Shown here: piece by piece, positions 7,335 to 15,221 of the stretch | Numbering within the stretch: position 1 is the first letter of the stretch | Layout: every line of letters begins with the position of its first letter | Source of the DNA: Clostridia bacterium | GTDB taxonomy: Bacteria > Bacillota > Clostridia > Oscillospirales > Acutalibacteraceae | Length of the DNA stretch: 40,137 nucleotides | Direction of reading: 5' to 3' | Assembly (NCBI GenBank): GCA_017512465.1 | Contig: JAFWGH010000078.1 | Span: 1 to 40,137 of the forward strand | Position numbers and translations under genes: made by a program | Notes under the pieces: generated by a model | The model's input: the letters and a program-made list of their open reading frames with translations, nothing else | Told to the model about the DNA's origin: nothing | Database searches by the model: none

Positions 7335-7728
7335 ATAATAAATCACTCAGTTTTTTGGAAAAGAAAAAGTCATGCACCATTTGGTTATACTCCTCCCACA
7401 TCGGCAGTGTCTCGCAGGTTGCGGCGCGCGGGCAATTCTCGGCGTTTTCGCTTAAGCAGGCAACCACCGCCAGTGTGCCCTCCGTTACCTCCAATATTTC
7501 GCCGACCGTGTACGCTTCCGGCTTGCGTGAAAGCATATAGCCGCCGCCCTTGCCGCTTGCACCGCTTAAAAGCTTTGCGCCAACAAGGTCTTTAACAATG
7601 CTTTCGAGATATTTTTTGGAAATGCCCTGCCTTTCGGCAATCTCTTTGAGGGGAACATAGCCCTCTTTGTGCTCTTTAGCAAGGTCTATCATTACTCTTA
7701 ATGCATATCTGCCTTTTGTGGAAATCAT
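7333..7728 (-). CDS. Rrf2-family regulator, IscR/CymR-like
   Basis: The 131-residue protein begins MISTKGRYALRVMIDLA, the usual Rrf2 start, with a winged helix including IAERQGISKKYLESIVKDL (about 30-48) and GGGYMLSR (61-68). Three cysteines at 91, 99 and 105 lie where IscR ligates a 2Fe-2S cluster, though the first spacing (seven residues) is longer than in E. coli IscR (five). It is divergent from iscS-iscU-metY-cysK, and two matching dyads lie between them, so it probably represses both itself and the sulfur operon. Whether it senses Fe-S status (IscR-like) or cysteine supply through CysK (CymR-like) is open; the cysteines favour the first. GGAGCAGCAC precedes the ATG. Confidence 0.9.
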   Translation of the reverse strand: MISTKGRYALRVMIDLAKEHKEGYVPLKEIAERQGISKKYLESIVKDLVGAKLLSGASGKGGGYMLSRKPEAYTVGEILEVTEGTLAVVACLSENAENCPRAATCETLPMWEEYNQMVHDFFFSKKLSDLL

Positions 7729-7779
7729 GTGCTGCTCCTTTTTAAATAATCGGTTTTTTTAGTGATTATCATCATTTTT

Positions 7780-7813
7780 ACCTATTATACCACAGGGTAA
7801 ATAGGTAAATCAA
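7780..7813 (-). promoter_or_regulatory. Promoter and operator 1 of the Rrf2-family gene
   Basis: On the minus strand TATAAT (7789-7784) is preceded by TTGATT (7813-7808) with an 18-bp spacer. The operator ACCTATT-N13-AATAGGT (7780-7806) fills the space between and across these boxes, as expected for autorepression. Confidence 0.6.
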
Positions 7814-7829
7814 TACAAAATTCTATTCG

Positions 7830-7862
7830 CCTATTGACATGGTAGGTGAATAGGTGTAGAAT
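7830..7862 (+). promoter_or_regulatory. Promoter and operator 2 of the iscS-iscU-metY-cysK operon
   Basis: TTGACA (7834-7839) and TAGAAT (7857-7862) are separated by 17 bp. CCTATT-N13-AATAGG (7830-7854) covers the -35 box and spacer and has the same arms and spacing as operator 1. A bound dimer would block RNA polymerase. Confidence 0.7.
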
Positions 7863-7884
7863 ATGCTTAAACGAGGTGAAGCAC

Positions 7885-9072
7885 ATGTATATTTATGCGG
7901 ATAACGCAGCGACCACCAAAATGAGTCCTGCAGCGATACAGGCAATGGTGGAATGTTTGGAAAAAACATATGAAAACCCTTCCTCTTTTTATATGTCCGC
8001 TCAGCGGGCAAAAGAGCGTTTAGAGCAGGCGAGAGGTGAGATTGCGGCGCTCATCGGTGCCGAAGCAAGAGAGATTATTTTTACCTCCGGAGGCAGTGAA
8101 GCGGATAACCAGGCGATACTCTCCGCCGCGGCTATCGGCGAAAAAAAAGGAAAAAAGCATATCATTTCCTCGGCATTCGAGCACCATGCCGTGTTGCATA
8201 CATTAAATAAGTTAAAGAAAAGCGGCTTTGAAATCACCCTCCTTCCGGTACATGAAAGCGGTATCGTGGATGTGAAGGAATTAGAAGCAGCCTTGCGGGA
8301 AGATACCTGCCTTGTCACGATTATGAGCGTGAATAATGAAATCGGCACCATACAGCCAATCGCACAAATCGGAGAAGTGTGCCGAAAGCACGGTGTACTC
8401 TTTCATACCGATGCGGTGCAGGCTGTCGGGCACATGCCTATCGATGTAAAAGCGCAAAAGATTGATATGCTTTCCGCCTCCGCCCATAAATTTCACGGAG
8501 CGAAGGGTGTCGGCTTTTTGTATGCGCGCAAGGGCATAGCGCTTACAAACCTGATTGAAGGCGGCGCACAAGAGCGCGGCAAGAGAGCAGGCACGGAAAA
8601 TTTAGCCGGTGTTGTTTCCATGAGTATCGCACTGCGTGAGTCGGTGCAGAGCATGGAGCAAACAAGGCAAAAGCTCTTACCCGTGCGCGATTATCTTATT
8701 GCCGGTCTTAGTGAAATCCCTCACAGTGCGCTCAACGGTGACCAAAAAGAGCGAATGTATAACAACATCAATTTTAGTTTTGAGGGAATAGAAGGCGAAT
8801 CCATGCTCATTCTTTTAGACCAAAAAGGCATTTGTGCATCCTCGGGCAGCGCCTGTACATCCGGTGCGCTTGACCCGAGCCATGTATTGCTTGCCATCGG
8901 CAGGGTGCATGATGTGGCACACGGCTCATTGCGCTTGAGCATCGGTGAGGATATCGATTATCGGCAAGCCGATTATATCATCGCAAGTGTCAAAGAGGTT
9001 GTCGCACACCTGCGCGGTTTTTCACCGGTATGGCGTGATTTGCAAACAGGGAAAAGAAGCTATATTTTGTAA
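7885..9072 (+). CDS. iscS: Cysteine desulfurase, NifS/IscS type
   Basis: The 395-residue PLP enzyme converts cysteine to alanine and hands the sulfur, as a persulfide, to the scaffold encoded next. Visible landmarks are YADNAATT at the start, EHHAV (about 99-103), the PLP lysine in SASAHKFHG (Lys202) and the catalytic Cys324 in ASSGSACTSG. ATG 7885, preceded by GAGGTGAA, is chosen: the frame extends upstream to 7846, but that would begin inside the operator and promoter. It is first in a four-gene operon and 14 bp from iscU. Absence of hscAB and fdx next to it fits Gram-positive NifS/NifU-type pairs. Confidence 0.93.
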   Translation: MYIYADNAATTKMSPAAIQAMVECLEKTYENPSSFYMSAQRAKERLEQARGEIAALIGAEAREIIFTSGGSEADNQAILSAAAIGEKKGKKHIISSAFEHHAVLHTLNKLKKSGFEITLLPVHESGIVDVKELEAALREDTCLVTIMSVNNEIGTIQPIAQIGEVCRKHGVLFHTDAVQAVGHMPIDVKAQKIDMLSASAHKFHGAKGVGFLYARKGIALTNLIEGGAQERGKRAGTENLAGVVSMSIALRESVQSMEQTRQKLLPVRDYLIAGLSEIPHSALNGDQKERMYNNINFSFEGIEGESMLILLDQKGICASSGSACTSGALDPSHVLLAIGRVHDVAHGSLRLSIGEDIDYRQADYIIASVKEVVAHLRGFSPVWRDLQTGKRSYIL

Positions 9073-9086
9073 AGGAGAAAAAGAAC

Positions 9087-9473
9087 ATGGCACTGTATTC
9101 CGAAAAAGTGATGGAACATTTTTTACATCCGAAAAATGTCGGTATTATTGAAGATGCCGATGCCGTGGGTGAGGTTGGAAATGCCCGCTGCGGTGACATT
9201 ATGAAGATGTATTTAAAAATAGAAAACGATATTATTGAAGATGTTAAATTTGAAACCTTCGGCTGTGCGAGCGCAATTGCTTCAAGCTCCATGGCAACAG
9301 AGCTGATTAAGGGAAAACCTGTCAGCGAAGCGATGGGCTTAACCAACAAGGCGGTTGCCGAAGCGCTCGATGGATTACCGGATTACAAAATGCACTGTAG
9401 TGTGCTTGCCGAGCAAGCCATCAAAGCAGCCATAGAGGATTATGAGAAAAAAGAAAAAGGAGAACAATCATGA
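9087..9473 (+). CDS. iscU: Fe-S cluster scaffold, IscU/NifU N-domain type
   Basis: The 128-residue protein has the three scaffold cysteines Cys35 (NARCGD, with Asp37), Cys60 (FGCASA) and Cys104 (MHCSVL). It accepts sulfur from the desulfurase and iron to assemble 2Fe-2S or 4Fe-4S clusters. It ends in a short charged tail (EKKEKGEQS) and lacks the C-terminal NifU thioredoxin-like domain. AAAGGAGAAAAAG precedes the ATG. Its TGA overlaps the ATG of metY (ATGA), implying translational coupling of cluster assembly with sulfhydrylation enzymes. Confidence 0.93.
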   Translation: MALYSEKVMEHFLHPKNVGIIEDADAVGEVGNARCGDIMKMYLKIENDIIEDVKFETFGCASAIASSSMATELIKGKPVSEAMGLTNKAVAEALDGLPDYKMHCSVLAEQAIKAAIEDYEKKEKGEQS

Positions 9474-10756
9474 GTTATAGATTTGAAACATTACAATTAC
9501 ATGTTGGACAAGAGCAGGCAGACCCTGCTACGGATGCAAGGGCGGTTCCCATTTACCAAACCACCTCTTATGTGTTCCACGATTCGCAGCATGCGGCAGA
9601 CCGCTTCGGTTTGGCGGATGCGGGCAATATTTACGGCAGATTAACCAATTCCACACAAGAAGTGTTGGAAAAGAGAATTGCCGCACTTGAAGGCGGCAGC
9701 GCAGCGCTTGCGCTCGCCTCCGGCGCTGCAGCAATTACCTATACCATTCAAGCGCTTGCGGCAAACGGCGGTCACATTGTGGCGCAAAAAACGATTTACG
9801 GCGGCTCTTACAATCTGCTTTCGCACACCCTGCCGCAATACGGTATTGAAACTACCTTTGTGGATGCGCACAACTTAGCGCAAATTGAAGCGGCAATTAA
9901 AGAGAATACCCGCGCGATTTATTTGGAAACACTCGGCAATCCTAACAGCGATATTCCCGATATCGATGCCATTAGTGAGCTTGCACACCGCTACGGCTTG
10001 CCCGTGGTGGTGGATAACACCTTTGGCACACCGTATTGGATTCGCCCGTTTGAGCACGGCGCCGATATTGTGGTACACTCGGCAACTAAGTTTTTAGGCG
10101 GTCACGGCACCACCCTCGGCGGTGTGATTGTGGAATCGGGCAAGTTTGATTGGAGCAAGAGCGGCAAATATCCGAATATTGCTGCGCCCAATCCGAGCTA
10201 TCACGGCGTATCGTTTTATGAGGCGGTAGGTTCGGCGGCGTTTGTAACCTATATCCGCGCTATTTTACTGCGCGATACCGGAGCGTGCATTTCACCGTTT
10301 AATGCTTTCTTACTTTTGCAGGGCGTGGAAACACTCTCGCTCAGACTCGACCGCCATGCGGAGAATACCAAAAGGGTTGTGGAATATTTGAATGCCCATC
10401 CGCTTGTGGAAAAGGTCAATCATCCGTCTTTAGCGGCGCATCCGGACAATGCATTGTACCGCAAGTATTTCCCGCATGGGGGAGCATCCATTTTCACTTT
10501 TGAGATTAAGGGGTGCAGAAAAGAAGCGTGGAGATTTATTGATGCCCTTAAAATCTTCTCGTTGCTTGCAAATGTGGCGGATGTAAAGAGTCTTGTCATT
10601 CATCCGGCATCGACCACCCACTCACAGCTTAGTGCAGAGGAATTAGCCGAGCAGGGTATTTTTGAAAACACCATTCGCTTATCCATCGGCACCGAACATA
10701 TTGATGATATTTTAGAGGACTTGGAACAGGCGTTTCAAGCTTCCGCAAATGCATAA
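9470..10756 (+). CDS. metY: O-acetylhomoserine sulfhydrylase (MetY family)
   Basis: The 428-residue cystathionine-gamma-synthase-fold PLP enzyme should make homocysteine (or cysteine) from an O-acetylated amino acid and sulfide. It shows [12 protein letters not shown] at the N terminus, YGRLTNSTQ (55-63), the PLP lysine Lys207 in [11 protein letters not shown], and the substrate-loop GPxxSPFxAFLLLQGxETLSLR type motif in the form [18 protein letters not shown]. The length fits MetY (about 425-430) better than shorter MetB/MetC proteins. It overlaps iscU by 4 bp and is 13 bp from cysK, so sulfur from this block serves both methionine and cysteine synthesis. Confidence 0.9.
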   Translation: MSYRFETLQLHVGQEQADPATDARAVPIYQTTSYVFHDSQHAADRFGLADAGNIYGRLTNSTQEVLEKRIAALEGGSAALALASGAAAITYTIQALAANGGHIVAQKTIYGGSYNLLSHTLPQYGIETTFVDAHNLAQIEAAIKENTRAIYLETLGNPNSDIPDIDAISELAHRYGLPVVVDNTFGTPYWIRPFEHGADIVVHSATKFLGGHGTTLGGVIVESGKFDWSKSGKYPNIAAPNPSYHGVSFYEAVGSAAFVTYIRAILLRDTGACISPFNAFLLLQGVETLSLRLDRHAENTKRVVEYLNAHPLVEKVNHPSLAAHPDNALYRKYFPHGGASIFTFEIKGCRKEAWRFIDALKIFSLLANVADVKSLVIHPASTTHSQLSAEELAEQGIFENTIRLSIGTEHIDDILEDLEQAFQASANA

Positions 10757-10769
10757 GGGGGAAAAGAAC

Positions 10770-11702
10770 ATGGCAAATATATATAAATCCACACTCGCTT
10801 TAATCGGAAATACACCGCTTGTGGAAGTGACAAATGTGGAAAAGAAGTTAGATTTACAAGCACGCATACTCGTGAAACTTGAATATTTCAATCCCGCCGG
10901 CAGTGTGAAGGATAGAATTGCAAAGGCAATGATAGAAGATGCCGAGCAAAGGGGCTTGTTAAAAGATGGCTCTGTCATTATTGAGCCGACAAGCGGCAAT
11001 ACCGGTATCGGCTTGGCGGCAATCGCTGCGGCGAAAGGGTATAAAACCATACTCACCATGCCCGAAACCATGAGCGTGGAGCGCCGCAATATTTTAAAAG
11101 CCTATGGCGCGGAAATTGTACTCACCGAAGGCGCAAAAGGCATGAAGGGTGCAATAGAAAAGGCAAAAGAGCTTGCCGCACAAACACCGGGCAGCTTTAT
11201 TCCCGGACAGTTTGTCAATCCCGCCAATCCTGCAATTCATAAAGCGACTACCGGCCCCGAAATATGGAAGGATACGGATGGCGCGGTCGATATCTTTGTG
11301 GCAGGTGTCGGCACCGGCGGTACCGTGAGCGGTGTGGGCGAATACCTCAAAGAGCAAAACCCGCTTGTGAAGGTGGTTGCGGTAGAGCCGGAAAGCTCTC
11401 CCGTGCTCTCGAAAGGAACGCCGGGTGCGCATAAAATACAGGGTATCGGTGCAGGCTTTGTGCCGCAGGTACTCAATACCGATGTTTATGATGAAATTAT
11501 CACCGTTTCCAATGAGGCGGCATTTGAGAGCGCAAAAATGCTTGCCAAAACAGAGGGTATCAGTGTGGGTATTTCCTCCGGTGCGGCACTGCAAGCGGCA
11601 CTCGAGCTTGCACAGCGCGAGGAAAACAAGGGTAAAACCATTGTTGCACTGCTGCCCGATAGCGGCGACAGGTATTATTCCACCGCTTTATTTACACAGT
11701 AA
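10770..11702 (+). CDS. cysK: Cysteine synthase A (O-acetylserine sulfhydrylase)
   Basis: The 310-residue beta-replacement PLP enzyme makes cysteine from O-acetylserine and sulfide. Visible motifs are IGNTPLVE (12-19), the PLP lysine Lys47 in GSVKDR, TSGNTG (74-79) and the phosphate loop [10 protein letters not shown] (about 180-190). ATG 10770 is used because AAGGGGGAAAAG lies just before it; the frame extends to 10749, inside metY. It is the last gene of the operon and is followed by a strong terminator. No serine acetyltransferase gene is present here. In some Gram-positives CysK is a partner of the Rrf2 protein CymR, which is relevant given the divergent regulator. Confidence 0.93.
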   Translation: MANIYKSTLALIGNTPLVEVTNVEKKLDLQARILVKLEYFNPAGSVKDRIAKAMIEDAEQRGLLKDGSVIIEPTSGNTGIGLAAIAAAKGYKTILTMPETMSVERRNILKAYGAEIVLTEGAKGMKGAIEKAKELAAQTPGSFIPGQFVNPANPAIHKATTGPEIWKDTDGAVDIFVAGVGTGGTVSGVGEYLKEQNPLVKVVAVEPESSPVLSKGTPGAHKIQGIGAGFVPQVLNTDVYDEIITVSNEAAFESAKMLAKTEGISVGISSGAALQAALELAQREENKGKTIVALLPDSGDRYYSTALFTQ

Positions 11703-11720
11703 AATTCCTCATTATTTTCA

Positions 11721-11760
11721 CAAAGAGGATGCCTCTTATGGAGGCATCCTCTTTGTTTTT
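11721..11760 (+). terminator. Terminator of the iscS-iscU-metY-cysK operon
   Basis: CAAAGAGGATGCCTC (11721-11735) pairs perfectly with GAGGCATCCTCTTTG (11741-11755), with loop TTATG and a following T-run (11756-11760). Confidence 0.9.
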
Positions 11761-11795
11761 AGAAAAGTTGAGAACTTCTCACATAAGCCTTTTTT

Positions 11796-11838
11796 TGTTG
11801 CTAAAGCAACAGAATTATTCTGCTTTTCGCTTTATAAT
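11796..11838 (+). promoter_or_regulatory. Crp/Fnr-type dyad and -10 box of the DUF438 gene
   Basis: TGTTGC-TAAA-GCAACA (11796-11811) is the same perfect dyad as at 2425-2440. TATAAT lies at 11833-11838 with no recognisable -35 hexamer. The predicted start near 11845 places the dyad centre exactly at -41.5, the classical class II activator site. This supports control by the regulator encoded at 1680-2372. Confidence 0.65.
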
Positions 11839-11910
11839 AATAAAAAGGTGCTATTCGCGCTCCTGTTTATTGGCACAAGCACATCATGAAATCATAAAGG
11901 AAAGGACATT

Positions 11911-13407
11911 ATGGTTACGATTGAACTCGCCGAATCCCTATATGATTTGGCAGGGCAGTATCCCGCGTTGGCGGATATTCTCACTGCGGTTGGATTTCGC
12001 TATATTCAAAATAAGAGAATGTTAAACACGCTCGGTCGTATTTTAACGATTTCGGGCGGTGCTTTGGTGTGCGGTATCGATGTGGTGGCGGTCATCGCCG
12101 CGCTACATCAGCACGGCTTTGAAATCAGCGGTAAAATGCAGGCATATGCACCGCCGGCGCAGGGCGATACAGCCGCACAAGCGCTGCAAGGGGCAGAGGT
12201 AGAAAAGTCTGTAAAATTGTTCAAAGCCTTTCTTTCTCGCTTACATTCCGGTGAGGCACCGGAGCTTGTGCAAGCCGATTTTGCAGATAGCTTTGCCGAT
12301 GTGGAGGATAGTATCCTGTATGCCGCCGAGCGTGAAATTATACGCGATGATACACCGATTTCGGATGTAAAAATCATCTCTGAGCTGCAAGTGGCGCTGT
12401 ATAGCTCTAATGCGCAGGGAAGCGGGCAAGATGTTGCTCCTCTCGCCGCAGTTGCACCGGAGCCGCCCGCACCGCAAGTGCCTTATAGCGAAAAAATGAG
12501 CGCGGCAGCTGAACTTATCGAAATTGAAGGGCACCCGCTGCAGACCTTTACCAAAGAGAATGAAGCGCTTGCCATTATTATCAAAGCAGTGCAAAAGCAG
12601 GTACAAAGAGGCAAAGTACTGTTTGAATTAACCAAAAAACTCTCGGATATTGCGCTGCACTATTCCAAAAAAGGGGATTTACTCTATCCGCTGCTTAGAG
12701 AGAATTACGGCATACTCGGTCCGAGTGAAGTGATGTGGACAAACGATGATGAGATTCGGGTTGAATTGCGTGCATTATTAAGCGTTTCGTCTTATTCGGA
12801 AGAGGAACTCGCGCGCATGGAAGCGTTGCTTAAGCGTGTGCAGGATATGATATATCAGGAAACAAATATCCTTTTCCCGATTTGCGCCGTTAATTTCACA
12901 CAAAGTGAGTGGTGCGGCATTTATCAGGATGCGAAGGATTATGATATTTGCTTCGGCGTTGTGCCGCGGGAGTGGCAAAAGGGTGAGTCGTATTATTTGC
13001 ATCACAAAGCGCCGATGGGGGATATCAGAATCGGCGGCGGCAGCTTTACCGTGGAGCAGTTGAGTGCTGTGCTCAATACACTGCCTGTGGAGATTACCTT
13101 TGTGGATAATGCGGATATCAATCGCTATTTTAATGAAGGGCATAAAATCTTTAAACGCCCGAAGATGGCACTGGGTAGAAGTGTATTTTCCTGCCATCCG
13201 CCTCGCTTGGAAAAAGCGGTGGCACAGGTGTTATCGGATTTTCGCTCCGGCAAGCGAGATGTGGTCACACAGTGGTCCCGACAGGGCGATAAAACCATAC
13301 GCGTGCGCTATTTGGCGGTGCGCGGAAGCCATGGGGAATACCTCGGCACACTCGAACTGGTAGAGGATATGGAAGAAGCAAAACACTTTTTTTGCGATGA
13401 GAAATAG
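11911..13407 (+). CDS. DUF438/hemerythrin/PAS multidomain protein
   Basis: The 498-residue cytoplasmic protein has a DUF1858-like domain (about 5-68), a DUF438 region (about 97-165), a proline/alanine linker, a hemerythrin-like HHE domain (about 200-320) and a C-terminal PAS domain (about 385-495). Candidate diiron ligands include His208 in EGHPL, His250 in ALHYSKKGDLLYP and Glu317 in YQETNILFP. Such proteins probably sense or handle O2, NO or redox state, but the exact function is not established. AAAGGAAAGG precedes the ATG. It is a single-gene unit between two terminators, with a Crp/Fnr dyad at -41.5, so it may be an effector in the same stress regulon as the TlpA/NapH-like cassette. Confidence 0.88.
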   Translation: MVTIELAESLYDLAGQYPALADILTAVGFRYIQNKRMLNTLGRILTISGGALVCGIDVVAVIAALHQHGFEISGKMQAYAPPAQGDTAAQALQGAEVEKSVKLFKAFLSRLHSGEAPELVQADFADSFADVEDSILYAAEREIIRDDTPISDVKIISELQVALYSSNAQGSGQDVAPLAAVAPEPPAPQVPYSEKMSAAAELIEIEGHPLQTFTKENEALAIIIKAVQKQVQRGKVLFELTKKLSDIALHYSKKGDLLYPLLRENYGILGPSEVMWTNDDEIRVELRALLSVSSYSEEELARMEALLKRVQDMIYQETNILFPICAVNFTQSEWCGIYQDAKDYDICFGVVPREWQKGESYYLHHKAPMGDIRIGGGSFTVEQLSAVLNTLPVEITFVDNADINRYFNEGHKIFKRPKMALGRSVFSCHPPRLEKAVAQVLSDFRSGKRDVVTQWSRQGDKTIRVRYLAVRGSHGEYLGTLELVEDMEEAKHFFCDEK

Positions 13408-13442
13408 AGTAATATGTTATCGTGCAATTCATAAAAATTAAA

Positions 13443-13560
13443 TAGGGCAATAAGCCCTTTGCCGTTAACCCGCGCTACGGAGAGTAACGAAATGAACCAA
13501 AACTTCCTGATCGTTACTCTCCTTATGGCATGCACCCCTAGCGCGGGTTCTCTTTTTTTT
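13443..13560 (+). ncRNA. Structured 3' UTR/terminator RNA, copy 2 of the GGCATGCACCCC element
   Basis: A small hairpin AGGGC/GCCCT (13444-13458) precedes a two-helix structure. The outer stem is AACCCGCGCT (13467-13476) with AGCGCGGGTT (13540-13549). The inner 12-bp stem is GGAGAGTAACGA (13479-13490) with TCGTTACTCTCC (13511-13522), closing a 20-nt loop that contains ACCAAAACTTC. The 3' internal strand TTATGGCATGCACCCC is unpaired and conserved in copy 1 (113-128). Eight T follow (13553-13560), so it probably ends the DUF438 transcript. The conserved unpaired core is more than a terminator needs. Confidence 0.55.
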
Positions 13561-13645
13561 AGAAGCTTGTCAGTGAATGGCGAAAAAAGAGGCGTTTAGC
13601 AAATATCATTAACCGATTGCAAAGCAGACTGTGAAATCTTACATA

Positions 13646-13674
13646 TTGACTTCTCTTTGTGTACCTAATATAAT
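13646..13674 (+). promoter_or_regulatory. Promoter of the secreted FN3-like gene
   Basis: TTGACT (13646-13651) and TATAAT (13669-13674) have a 17-bp spacer, with a start predicted near 13681 and GGAGGG 6-11 bases before the ATG at 13707. Confidence 0.75.
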
Positions 13675-13706
13675 AAAAGTAGAATAGAAAGAATGGAGGG
13701 TTTAAG

Positions 13707-15045
13707 ATGAAGACAAACGCTAAAATTATCAGCTTGGCGCTGTGTTTTGTGATGCTATTTTGTATGCTGCCGTTAAGCACAAAATGCGACAGAAGTGATT
13801 GAAAACCCGAAGTTTTGGCTGGCACAGCCCGCAGCGGGTGAATTACCGCAGTATGACTATGCAAGGGGCGCAGGTGCTTTTTCACCCGATACTGCCGAGG
13901 GGCAGAACAATGGTGTAGAATGGGTTGATGTAACAGCCGATAACCGGACACTGTCACCTGAGGATACTTTTAAAGCCGGGCACGAGTACCAAATCCATAT
14001 TGCCATTATTGCCGATGAAGGTAATGTGTTTGCCGATGCTGAGAGCTTTGCGGCAACGCTCAACAACACGGCGGTGACGGATTTTACCGTTATTAATGTA
14101 GAGGGTGCCAACTGCAAGGCAAAAATCAGCTTTACATTTCACCTTTTTAAAGACAAAGTCTTAAAGAAGGCCACCTTTAAGAAGAACGGTACAATGACAC
14201 GCGTTTGTACTGCCTGCGGTTATGAAACGGCTGAGCAGAAAATCCCGCGCGCAGGTGCGGTAGCTCTTTCTTATGTCTATCATCGTTCCAAAGGCTTAAT
14301 GTATAATGGTAAAAACCATTTTCCGGCAGTGACCGTTTATGAGTACGGCACAGAGGAAGAAGACACTATTCCCGCGAAATATTATAAAGTAACTTATCCC
14401 TCTGCCGATGCCAAGGTCGGCACCTATCAGTATACCGTAACGTTAAAAGGTGATAAGTATGAAGGCACTGCCAAGGGTAGCTATTTTGTGCATCTCGGCG
14501 CGCCCGGAGTAACTACGAGAGTGGGAGTTGATAAAGTGGCGCTGAGCTGGCAGAAAATTCCCGGCGCCAAGTTCTATATTGTCTATGCACTCAATTATAA
14601 AACGGGGAAATTTAGCCGCATTGCCAAAATCACTAAGCTTTCTTACATGGTAACCGGCAAAAAACCCGGAACGAAATACGGCTATGCCGTGCGTGCCGGT
14701 TTCTATAATAAAGCCGGCAAAGAAGTATTAAGTCCCTTTAATAAAGTGTCGGATACCATAGAGGTTTATACGCTGTGCAAGGCGCCTGCCGCCAAGGGAT
14801 GTGTTGCGGGCAAGACAGTTACCCTCAAGTGGGCAAAATGCGCCGGAACCGCTTACTACAAAATTTATGAATACAATGCGAAAACAAAGAAATATACCAC
14901 TCTTATCGGGAGTACAAAAAACCTCAGCGTAAAGTTGAAAAATCGTTCCAAAGGCACGCATTATTATTTGGTCAGAGCCTATAATAAAGAGAGTTTAGGT
15001 AGTAAATATTCAACCAAGAATTTGGTCAAAGCAGTGATAAAATAA
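13707..15045 (+). pseudogene. Secreted FN3/Ig-like surface protein, frameshifted after the signal peptide
   Basis: ATG 13707 follows a good promoter and ribosome binding site and encodes a signal peptide (KTNAKIISLALCFVMLFCML), but this frame stops at 13802. A second frame, open from a GTG at 13795, continues without interruption to 15045. It carries an N-terminal beta-rich region, a CTACG pair of cysteines near residue 138, an MBG-like segment (GKNHFPAVTVYEYG...YKVTYP) and two FN3-like repeats (ALSWQKIPGAKFYIVYAL; LKWAKCAGTAYYKIYEY). Dropping one A from the run at 13781-13784 joins both frames as LPLSTNATEVIENPKFW, a normal cleavage region. The gene is therefore a recent frameshift or carries an assembly error. 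Function unknown; probably surface adhesion. Confidence 0.7.
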
Positions 15046-15048
15046 TTA

Positions 15049-15084
15049 AAAAAGACTTGGCAGGTGCAATTGCCAAGTCTTTTT
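15049..15084 (+). terminator. Terminator of the secreted FN3-like gene
   Basis: AAAAAGACTTGGCA (15049-15062) pairs perfectly with TGCCAAGTCTTTTT (15071-15084), with an 8-nt loop and a terminal T-run, four bases after the stop. Confidence 0.9.
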
Positions 15085-15179
15085 AAAATTCACAACATAA
15101 AGACTGCAAATAAGGTGCGCAGTGCGGCTGCTTAGTTGCAAGTGCCGAGAGTTAAAAATGTGCGTACAATTAAGAAAAA

Positions 15180-15199
15180 CCTCCTGCATGTGCAGGAGG
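15180..15199 (-). terminator. Terminator of the malic enzyme gene
   Basis: CCTCCTGC (15180-15187) pairs with GCAGGAGG (15192-15199) around a 4-nt loop. Read on the minus strand it is followed by TTTTTC. It lies 22 bp beyond the malic enzyme stop. Confidence 0.8.
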
Positions 15200-15221
15200 C
15201 TTTTAGCATTTTGCGCTTTAA

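Noticed and set aside
7846..7884. Upstream GTG start for iscS
   Set aside because: It would place coding sequence across the operator and -10 box, and the ATG at 7885 has the ribosome binding site and the conserved N terminus.
13467..13549. THF or TPP riboswitch (GGAGAGTA and GGGGTGC-like words on either strand)
   Set aside because: The remaining conserved blocks of both riboswitches are missing and the element ends, rather than precedes, a gene.
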